Shown in pieces: positions 1 through 6,181 of a stretch of DNA of 6,181 nucleotides. Source of the DNA: Oscillospiraceae bacterium (GTDB taxonomy: Bacteria; Bacillota; Clostridia; Saccharofermentanales; Saccharofermentanaceae). The number at the start of each line of letters is the position of its first letter. The first letter of the stretch is position 1. The stretch covers positions 1 to 6,181 of the forward strand of contig CADCQX010000001.1 of the NCBI GenBank assembly GCA_902803695.1, given 5' to 3'. A program made the position numbers and the translations under genes. The notes below the pieces were generated by a model. The model saw nothing but the letters and a program-made list of their open reading frames with translations, was not told where the DNA came from and did not search any database.

Positions 1-3000
1 ACGACCTATGTTGTTATATGTAAGTGTAGGATCATCGGAGGAAAGCTCCTTGATATCACCGTAAGGAACAAGTCCGAGCTTGATCAGCGACTGGACTCCG
101 TTACAGATACCGAGCATCAAACCATCACGGTTAAACAGGAGATCTCTTACTGCGTCAGTAACGTACTGGTTTCTGAATGCAGCTGCGAAGAACTTACCGG
201 AACCTTCAGGCTCGTCACCTGCGGAGAATCCGCCAGGAAGCATGATGATGTTACTGTCGTTTATCTTCTTAGCGAGAGTCTGCAAGGATTCTGTGATCTC
301 GAGCTGGCTCTTATTTCTGATAACGAAGATATCAGCCTCACCGCCTGCTCTCTCAAATGCTCTTGCTGTATCGATCTCACAGTTAGTACCCGGGAATACA
401 GGAATGATAACCTTAGGCTTAGCACCCTTAAGAACATTTGGAGAAGCCTTGAATGTCTTATCTGTCTTAAATTCCTTAACCTCACAAGGCATCGTTCCAT
501 CTTCCGCTACTGTGTGGAAGATAGGTTCGAGCTTACTCTCATAAGCCTCAAGAGCTTCATCAATAGAAACGGAAGAATCCTTATATGTGATGATTCCAGA
601 ATCATTTGTCTGACCTAAGAACTTACCGCCGACCATCTCGATCTTATCGATAGCGTTTCCGTCCTTATCGATTGCAAGGATAACTGTCGCAAGAGACTTC
701 TCAAAGAGAGTCTTCTCATCGATATCTGAAGAGAATGTAAATCCGAGTTTGTTACCTACGAGCATCTCAACCGTACGGGATGCGATACCGCTGGACTTAA
801 CGACTGCAGCATTCTTAAGAAGTCCTCTGGATGTAAGCTCCTTAACAGCCTTGATAACACGGAGAGCATGATCTTTCTTATAGTATCCGTTCTCGTTTCT
901 ACCAACCTTGATGTAGTAAAGTCTCTGTGCCGTACCAGTAAGTGTAGCTGTGATGAGCTTATCGGTTGTTGTCATACCGACTGCAAATGAAACGAGCGTC
1001 GGAGGTACATGGATATCGTTAAATGTACCGGACATGGAGTCCTTACCACCGATAGAAGCTGTACCGAAATCAAGCTGTGCCTTATAGGAACCGAGAAGTG
1101 CCTGCAAAGGCTTGCCCCAAGCTTCGTTGGAACTCATTCTCTCGAAATACTCCTGGAATGTAAGTCTTGCTGTAAGAGGATCAACACCCATACAAAGGAG
1201 TTTCAAAAGACTCTCCAATACTGCATGATAAGAACCGCAGTATGGATTCCACTCAGTAAAGTAAGGATCGAAACCGTATGTCATAACAGAACAAGACTTT
1301 GTTGTGCCGTGATCAAGCGGGATCTTACAAGCCATACCTTCCTCAGGTGATGTCTGATAATTACCACCATAAGGCATGATTACCGAACCTGCACCAATAG
1401 TAGAGTCAAATCTCTGGATGAGACCCTTTCTGGAACATCCCTCAAGTGAGTTCAAAGCACCGAGAAGTGACTTCTTGAAATCACCTGCAACGTAGGATTT
1501 GTTGTCGGAATCAATATATGAACCTTCAGAAGGCTTTGTAACTACTGCATCCGCAAACTGGCTGGCACCGTTTGTATCGATAAAGCTTCTTGGAAGATCA
1601 ACGATAGTATTTCCGTTCCATACCATCTTCATGGAAGGTTCTTCAGTTACCTCAGCAACAACGATAGCTTCAAGGTTCTCTTCATCTGCGTACTTAAGGA
1701 ATTCTTCTCTGTCTTCCTTATGGATAACGCAGGCCATTCTCTCCTGAGACTCAGAGATAGCGATCTCAGTACCGTCAAGACCTTCATACTTCTTAGGCAC
1801 AAGATCAAGATTGATCTTAAGACCGTCAGCAAGCTCACCGATAGCAACGGAAACACCGCCTGCACCGAAGTCATTACATCTTACGATAAGCTTTGTAACC
1901 TTAGGATTCCTGAAAAGTCTCTGGATCTTTCTCTCCGTCGGAGGATTACCCTTCTGAACCTCAGCACCGCAAGTAAGAACTGACTTCTCATCGTGTGCCT
2001 TGGATGAACCTGTTGCACCGCCGATACCATCACGTCCTGTTCTTCCGCCAAGGAGAACAACGATATCACCCGGAATAGGTCTTTCTCTTACGATATTCTC
2101 AGCTGGAGCAGCACCGATAACAGCACCGATCTCCATACGCTTAGCAACATAACCAGGATGGTAGATCTCATCTACCTGACCTGTAGCAAGACCGATCTGG
2201 TTACCATAAGAGCTGTAACCGGCAGCTGCCGTACGAACGATCTTCTTCTGTGAAAGCTTACCCTTAAGTGTCATGGATACAGGAACTGTAGGATCACCTG
2301 CACCTGTTACACGCATAGCCTGATAAACATAGGAACGTCCGGAAAGCGGATCACGGATAGCACCGCCCAAACATGTAGCAGCACCACCGAATGGCTCGAT
2401 CTCAGTAGGATGGTTATGAGTCTCGTTCTTGAACATGAGGATATAATCCTTCATCTCACCGTCTACATCGATCCTGATCTTAATGGAACATGCATTGATC
2501 TCTTCGGACTCATCAAGATCTGCGATCTTGCCGTCTTTCTTGAGCTTACGCATAGCCATGGTAGCAACATCCATGAGGCAAACAGGCTTCTTGGAGATAC
2601 GCTCACCGTATACTTCTTCACGTGTGGAAAGATAATCTTTATATGTTTCTTTGATCTCTGCTGTGAGAGCATCATCGCCCTCAAACTTAATGTCTTCGAG
2701 CTGTGTAAGGAATGTTGTATGTCTGCAGTGGTCAGACCAGTATGTATCAAGAACCCTGATCTCTGTAACTGTAGGATCTCTGCCGATCTCCTTGAAGAAG
2801 TCCTTGGTAAAGATGATATCAGCTTTACTCATTGCAAGGCCCATATTGCCGCGAAGTGTCTCAAGCTCATCATCGGACATATCCTTAAATCCTGTGATAG
2901 TCTCAACGGTTGTAGGGATATCATATGTATCCTTCAATGTCTCAGGCTTAACATCGGAAGCCTTACGGGATTCAACCGGGTTGATAAGGTATTTATCGAT

Positions 3001-3405
3001 CTCGGCCTTCTGCTCTTCAGTAAGAGAACCGAAGAAGACAACGATCTTTGCTGTCTTAACAAGAGGTCTTTCCTTCTGAGTGAGGAACTGAACGCACTGT
3101 GCTGCAGAATCAGCTCTCTGATCATACTGACCAGGAAGTGCTTCGATACCCAATACATAGCAGGCATCTGAAGTATCGATAGTCTCGTCATAAACGTTAT
3201 CTACCGGAGGCTCAGAGAAAACAACTTTCTTGGCTTCTTCGTACTCCTCATCGGTAATACCGGAGACATCGTACCTGTTGTAGATCTTAACAGACTCGAG
3301 AGTCGAGATACCGAGGTCTGACTTCAGATCCTTAAGAATGCCTCTTGCCTCGACTGCAAAAGGAAGTTTTTTCTCAGAAAAGATTCTGCGAACTTCTTGT
3401 GACAT
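1..3405 (-). CDS. purL: Phosphoribosylformylglycinamidine (FGAM) synthase, single-chain form; 3' end cut by the window edge
   Basis: Cytosolic enzyme of de novo purine synthesis that converts FGAR, glutamine and ATP to FGAM. The frame is open from the ATG at 3405 to base 1, giving 1135 residues without a stop. The N-terminal PurS-like region (about 1-150) includes PGQYDQRADSAAQ (90-102). The linker signature YWSDHCRHTTF is at 222-232. The first AIRS-type half has KNETHNHPTEIEPFGG (326-341), GGRTGRDGIGGATGSS (453-468) and CNDFGAGG (510-517). The second half has FDSTIGAG (666-673), NPYCGSYH (720-727) and IGGKDSMSGTF (785-795). The glutaminase domain starts near 997 (PVFPGTNCEID), continues with PGGFSAGDEPEG (1058-1069), and has its nucleophile elbow at LGICNGVQ with Cys1101. 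The family is usually about 1240-1300 residues, so roughly 100-150 are missing, including the expected catalytic His and Glu. The PGGFSAGDEP form and the fused layout resemble the clostridial/streptococcal clade and make separate PurS and PurQ unnecessary. The start is supported by GGAGG 7 nt upstream. Confidence 0.96.
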   Translation of the reverse strand, partial: MSQEVRRIFSEKKLPFAVEARGILKDLKSDLGISTLESVKIYNRYDVSGITDEEYEEAKKVVFSEPPVDNVYDETIDTSDACYVLGIEALPGQYDQRADSAAQCVQFLTQKERPLVKTAKIVVFFGSLTEEQKAEIDKYLINPVESRKASDVKPETLKDTYDIPTTVETITGFKDMSDDELETLRGNMGLAMSKADIIFTKDFFKEIGRDPTVTEIRVLDTYWSDHCRHTTFLTQLEDIKFEGDDALTAEIKETYKDYLSTREEVYGERISKKPVCLMDVATMAMRKLKKDGKIADLDESEEINACSIKIRIDVDGEMKDYILMFKNETHNHPTEIEPFGGAATCLGGAIRDPLSGRSYVYQAMRVTGAGDPTVPVSMTLKGKLSQKKIVRTAAAGYSSYGNQIGLATGQVDEIYHPGYVAKRMEIGAVIGAAPAENIVRERPIPGDIVVLLGGRTGRDGIGGATGSSKAHDEKSVLTCGAEVQKGNPPTERKIQRLFRNPKVTKLIVRCNDFGAGGVSVAIGELADGLKINLDLVPKKYEGLDGTEIAISESQERMACVIHKEDREEFLKYADEENLEAIVVAEVTEEPSMKMVWNGNTIVDLPRSFIDTNGASQFADAVVTKPSEGSYIDSDNKSYVAGDFKKSLLGALNSLEGCSRKGLIQRFDSTIGAGSVIMPYGGNYQTSPEEGMACKIPLDHGTTKSCSVMTYGFDPYFTEWNPYCGSYHAVLESLLKLLCMGVDPLTARLTFQEYFERMSSNEAWGKPLQALLGSYKAQLDFGTASIGGKDSMSGTFNDIHVPPTLVSFAVGMTTTDKLITATLTGTAQRLYYIKVGRNENGYYKKDHALRVIKAVKELTSRGLLKNAAVVKSSGIASRTVEMLVGNKLGFTFSSDIDEKTLFEKSLATVILAIDKDGNAIDKIEMVGGKFLGQTNDSGIITYKDSSVSIDEALEAYESKLEPIFHTVAEDGTMPCEVKEFKTDKTFKASPNVLKGAKPKVIIPVFPGTNCEIDTARAFERAGGEADIFVIRNKSQLEITESLQTLAKKINDSNIIMLPGGFSAGDEPEGSGKFFAAAFRNQYVTDAVRDLLFNRDGLMLGICNGVQSLIKLGLVPYGDIKELSSDDPTLTYNNIGR

Positions 3406-3412
3406 AAATAAT

Positions 3413-3417
3413 CCTCC
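3413..3417 (-). promoter_or_regulatory. Ribosome binding site of purL
   Basis: On the minus strand GGAGG lies 7 nt before the ATG at 3405. It fixes the purL start and sits wholly inside the 39 bp gap after the htpG stop codon, so purL translation does not depend on overlap with htpG. Confidence 0.85.
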
Positions 3418-3444
3418 ACACTTGTTTATATTAGAATTCTATAA

Positions 3445-5361
3445 TCAATCGATAGTTTTTTCCAAGAGTTTTGAGTTGTATTCCAAAAATCTTTTAAGGC
3501 CTTCTGAATCAAGAGAGCCGTGAGCAAGTTTTGCCTGATCATAAACATGCAAAGCAAGACGGTCAGCTTCTTCATCTTTGGTGCCAAGTTCCTTCATGGC
3601 TGTAAGCTTTGAGATCAAAGGACTGTCAGTATTAACTACCAGATCTTCCTTGATCGGGAACATGGAATCAAGATCCTTATACGGATCGTCTTCCTTACCT
3701 GTACTCATCTTCTCAAACTGCTTACGCATCTCGGCCATTCTTCTGGCTTCCTCAGTCTCTCTGATGAAAGCAGGCATTTGGTCATTACCAAGAGCCATTA
3801 CGGATACTTCAAGCTTATCATCGCTCAAAGCCTTACGGAAAAGATCAGAGAGCTTGTCTTTAACTTCAGTATCACCTTCCTTACCGGAAAGCTCACTATC
3901 TACTCTCTTGAACTTGAAGTTCTGATATTTGTATTCAAGGAATGAGATGAAATTGTTATCGAGTTCCTCATCGAGGATGATAACCTTGAATCCGTCCTTC
4001 TCAGCCATGGAAACATAAGCAGCCTGAGCTGTAGGATCAGTTGTATATCTGATCGTATCCTTACCGTCCGTAAGTTCTGAGATGGTAGCAAAGCCGCCGT
4101 CATTCAATTTAAACAGGCAGATGTCCTTTGTTTTCTCGTAGAACTTCTCTTCCTTCATCATTCCGTACTTAACGAATACGGAGATGTCAGACCAATACTT
4201 TTCAAAAGACTCTCTGTCCTTCTTGAAAACATCATTAAGCTTATCGGATACTTTTCGAATGATATGGGAAGAAAGTTTCTTAACATATTCATCCTGCTGC
4301 AAAGCAGATCTTGAAACATTCAAAGGAAGATCGGAACAATCAAGACAGCCTTTCAAAAGGAAAAGGAAATCAGGAATGATCTCTTCAATGTTGTCAGCAA
4401 CGAATACCTGATGATTGTAGATCTTGATCCTGCCCTCAAGACTCTGATAAACGTTATCTGTCTTCGGGAAGTAAAGGATTCCCTGGAGGTTGAACGGATA
4501 ATCCATATTGAGGTGGATCCAGAACAACGGATCTCTCATATCAGGGAAAACACTGTGATAGAACTCTTTATACTCTTCCTCTGTACATTCGGAAGGTTTC
4601 TTTGTCCAGAGTGGTTCAGGATTATTAAGAGGATGCTTCTCGTTTGAAGGAGCAACATACTCCTCACCCTTCTCCTCTTTTTCCTTACGTGTCTTCTCCT
4701 GTTCCTCAGCTTGCTTCTTGTCAGCTTCGACATCTGTGAAGTAGATCTTAGTAGGAACAAAGGAACAATACTTACGAAGGATCTCTCTTATCTTCATGGC
4801 ATCGAAAATGCCCTGTGCTTCTTCAGAAAGCTTAAGTGTAATAACAGTTCCTCTGGACTCTTTCGAAGACTCGGAGATCTCATATTCCATTCCGTCAGAG
4901 GATTTCCAGAGTACTGCTTCAGCGTCCTTAACAAATGACTTGGTGTCGATCGTTACTTCATCGGCAACCATAAAAGCTGAATAAAAACCGAGACCGAAAT
5001 GGCCGATGATGCCTGCTTTGTCCGTGGACTGTTCCTGATACTTGGTAACAAAATCCATAGCGCCGGAGAATGCGATCTGGTTAATGTATTTCTCGATCTC
5101 CTCAGCTGTCATACCGATTCCGTTATCTTCAAATGCAATCGTCTTGTTTGCATCATCATAAATAACATCAATACGGTAATCCTCATTTTCTGATGCTTCA
5201 GCCTGACCTAATTCAACGAGTCTTTTAAACTTGGCAACTGCATCACAACAGTTTGAAACCAATTCGCGGACAAAGATGTCCTGATCAGAATAAAGCCACT
5301 GTCTTATTACCGGAAAGATGTTTTCGGTCGTGACCGTTACTTTACCAGTTTTTAATGACAT
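3445..5361 (-). CDS. htpG: Chaperone protein HtpG (bacterial Hsp90)
   Basis: Cytosolic homodimeric ATP-dependent chaperone, complete at 638 residues and close to the usual 610-680. The N-terminal GHKL ATPase domain (about 1-205) shows RELVSN at 32-37 with the general base Glu33 and Mg/ATP-binding Asn37, DNGIGM at 79-84, the lid glycines HFGLGFYS at 121-128, and GTVITL at 171-176. A very charged linker (about 212-234) joins it to the middle domain, which contains GILYFPK (294-300) and LPLNVSRSALQQ (345-356). Arg351 and Gln355 match the ATP-contacting catalytic-loop Arg and Gln of Hsp90s. The C-terminal dimerisation region (about 510-638) ends without an MEEVD tail, as expected in bacteria. Unusually, the residues after Asn37 are two cysteines, where Ala/Ser types are common. 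The start at 5361 is supported by GGGAGG upstream. The gene lies 21 bp after the aminotransferase and 39 bp before purL, with no CIRCE repeat or separate promoter that I can recognise. Confidence 0.97.
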   Translation of the reverse strand: MSLKTGKVTVTTENIFPVIRQWLYSDQDIFVRELVSNCCDAVAKFKRLVELGQAEASENEDYRIDVIYDDANKTIAFEDNGIGMTAEEIEKYINQIAFSGAMDFVTKYQEQSTDKAGIIGHFGLGFYSAFMVADEVTIDTKSFVKDAEAVLWKSSDGMEYEISESSKESRGTVITLKLSEEAQGIFDAMKIREILRKYCSFVPTKIYFTDVEADKKQAEEQEKTRKEKEEKGEEYVAPSNEKHPLNNPEPLWTKKPSECTEEEYKEFYHSVFPDMRDPLFWIHLNMDYPFNLQGILYFPKTDNVYQSLEGRIKIYNHQVFVADNIEEIIPDFLFLLKGCLDCSDLPLNVSRSALQQDEYVKKLSSHIIRKVSDKLNDVFKKDRESFEKYWSDISVFVKYGMMKEEKFYEKTKDICLFKLNDGGFATISELTDGKDTIRYTTDPTAQAAYVSMAEKDGFKVIILDEELDNNFISFLEYKYQNFKFKRVDSELSGKEGDTEVKDKLSDLFRKALSDDKLEVSVMALGNDQMPAFIRETEEARRMAEMRKQFEKMSTGKEDDPYKDLDSMFPIKEDLVVNTDSPLISKLTAMKELGTKDEEADRLALHVYDQAKLAHGSLDSEGLKRFLEYNSKLLEKTID

Positions 5362-5370
5362 ATATATACG

Positions 5371-5376
5371 CCTCCC
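5371..5376 (-). promoter_or_regulatory. Ribosome binding site of htpG
   Basis: GGGAGG on the minus strand, 9 nt before the htpG ATG. It lies in the 21 bp gap after the aminotransferase TAA. Together with the purL site it shows that this genome uses strong GGAGG-type sites, a useful contrast with the lack of one before the ATG at 6165. Confidence 0.82.
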
Positions 5377-5382
5377 AAAATG

Positions 5383-6181
5383 TTAATCGTTCTTATGCTG
5401 CTCGTAATACTTGTCTACGATCTCTTTGTACATCTGCTGGATCTTGATGACGAGCTCATCGTTTACAGAATCAAACTGTACTTCGTTGATCGAAGAAATA
5501 GGAAGAATATCAAAAGGTGTGCTGCTTACGAAAACGGCAACCTTATGATCAGGATCCATAAGCTGTTTTAAACTGAAAGTCTTATAACGAAGCTCAAGGC
5601 CAGCTTTTTTCAGAGCCTCAAGCACATATTTTCTGGTGATACCGATAAGAATGAGGTCATTCGGAGCCGAATAGATCTCGCCGTCAACGATCGTAAAGAA
5701 ATTGGACTTCGAACCCTCAGTGATCTCGCCCTGCTTGTTTTCGAGCAAGACCTCATAAGGCATACCGTAAGGAGTAGCCTCGGTAAACTTCTGTGCAACA
5801 GCATCCTTGTATTCGGTCCTGAAGATCTTTACATGTGGTGCTACACGCTCCCACTTAAGGATGTTTGTTGCGATACCCTTCTCGAAGACTTCCTTGGAAG
5901 GAATATTAGCTTCGCAAATATGGAATACAGTGTGGTCCCTGGTAATGACAACACGCATATTTCCCTCATATTCACCCAATGCCAGAGCATTGAGATAATT
6001 TAGAAGTGCGAATCTGATGTATTTGGTATCTACATAAAAGCCTTCAGAAGCCTTTACCGAATTACTGAGACGCTCGAGATGATCTTCAAGGAAGAGAAGC
6101 ACACCTTTGTAGATCCTTACAGTCTCATAATAGATAGTGTCATAACATGGTTCGAAGAATTCCATGGCAGTCTCTGAATTA
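5383..6181 (-). CDS. Class IV PLP-dependent aminotransferase-like protein; 5' end probably beyond the window
   Basis: Fold-type IV PLP enzyme family (branched-chain or D-amino acid aminotransferases, aminodeoxychorismate lyase). Numbered from the in-frame ATG at 6165 it has 260 residues. Family marks are YYETVRIYKG (12-21), HLERL (29-33, the Arg expected to hold the PLP phosphate), ITEGSKSNFF (148-157, Glu150 expected at the pyridine nitrogen), the phosphate-binding GITR (175-178), and SSTPFDILPI (214-223). No signal peptide or membrane segment is seen. The Schiff-base lysine is not obvious: spacing from the conserved Glu puts Arg116 there, with Lys113 and Lys120 nearby. The ATG at 6165 has no good Shine-Dalgarno, the frame stays open upstream to the edge, and the family normally has another 10-25 N-terminal residues, so the true start is probably outside. 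The stop is 21 bp before htpG, suggesting co-transcription. The substrate cannot be named; transaminase or aminodeoxychorismate lyase are both possible. Confidence 0.88.
   Translation of the reverse strand, partial: NSETAMEFFEPCYDTIYYETVRIYKGVLLFLEDHLERLSNSVKASEGFYVDTKYIRFALLNYLNALALGEYEGNMRVVITRDHTVFHICEANIPSKEVFEKGIATNILKWERVAPHVKIFRTEYKDAVAQKFTEATPYGMPYEVLLENKQGEITEGSKSNFFTIVDGEIYSAPNDLILIGITRKYVLEALKKAGLELRYKTFSLKQLMDPDHKVAVFVSSTPFDILPISSINEVQFDSVNDELVIKIQQMYKEIVDKYYEQHKND

Noticed and set aside
80..544. Plus-strand open frame of 154 codons
   Set aside because: It is antisense to the PurL glutaminase domain, including the Cys1101 elbow, and its translation resembles no known family.
2410..3171. 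Plus-strand open frame of 253 codons opposite purL
   Set aside because: It lies wholly antisense to conserved PurL motifs, has a Cys/Leu/Ile-rich composition with no recognisable domain, and arises because purL rarely uses codons that read as stops on the other strand.
3426..3444. AT-rich inverted repeat in the htpG-purL gap (TTATA, 9 nt, TATAA, with the 10 bp palindrome TAGAATTCTA inside)
   Set aside because: It has almost no GC and no following T-run on the minus strand, so it is not a credible intrinsic terminator. Such palindromes are common in AT-rich spacers, and there is no second copy to suggest an operator.
4657..4728. Purine/pyrimidine-biased stretch that might be a simple-sequence repeat
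   Set aside because: It simply encodes the Lys/Glu-rich linker of HtpG, and the unit is not regularly repeated at DNA level.
5380..5571. Plus-strand hydrophobic small frame opposite the end of the aminotransferase gene
   Set aside because: It begins at the start of the coding overlap, is antisense to a well-supported gene, and its hydrophobic N-terminus is a by-product of the opposite strand's codons; there is no convincing ribosome binding site.

Overview
The window is a compact block of three genes on the minus strand, with almost no non-coding DNA. In transcription order (right to left) they are: a class IV PLP-dependent aminotransferase whose 5' end probably lies beyond the right edge; htpG, the bacterial Hsp90 chaperone, complete at 638 residues; and purL, a large single-chain phosphoribosylformylglycinamidine (FGAM) synthase that runs off the left edge after 1135 residues. 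The gaps are 21 bp (aminotransferase to htpG) and 39 bp (htpG to purL). Neither gap holds a recognisable terminator, so one polycistronic transcript is the simplest reading.

The organism is most likely a member of the Clostridia (Bacillota). The PurL is the fused single-chain form whose motifs resemble the clostridial/streptococcal clade rather than the proteobacterial one. HtpG and PurL both have strong GGAGG-type Shine-Dalgarno sites at 7-9 nt spacing. Base composition is moderate. Genus or family cannot be fixed from this sequence alone.

Region by region: 1-3405 is purL, with an N-terminal PurS-like and linker part, two AIRS-type halves, and the start of the glutaminase domain including its nucleophile Cys1101. 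The frame was read by hand from its ATG to the window edge with no stop. 3406-3444 is a short AT-rich gap carrying the purL ribosome binding site. 3445-5361 is htpG. 5362-5382 carries the htpG ribosome binding site. 5383-6181 is the aminotransferase, open to the right edge.

The three products are not an obvious pathway. PurL does step four of de novo purine synthesis, HtpG is a general ATP-dependent chaperone, and the substrate of the aminotransferase is unknown. A folate link (aminodeoxychorismate lyase is a class IV enzyme, and folate feeds purine synthesis) is possible but unproven. I found no CRISPR, mobile element, RNA gene, riboswitch or clear novel system. The best oddities are the displaced or missing PLP lysine in the aminotransferase, a pair of adjacent cysteines in the HtpG nucleotide pocket, and htpG sitting inside a housekeeping cluster with no visible heat-shock control of its own.
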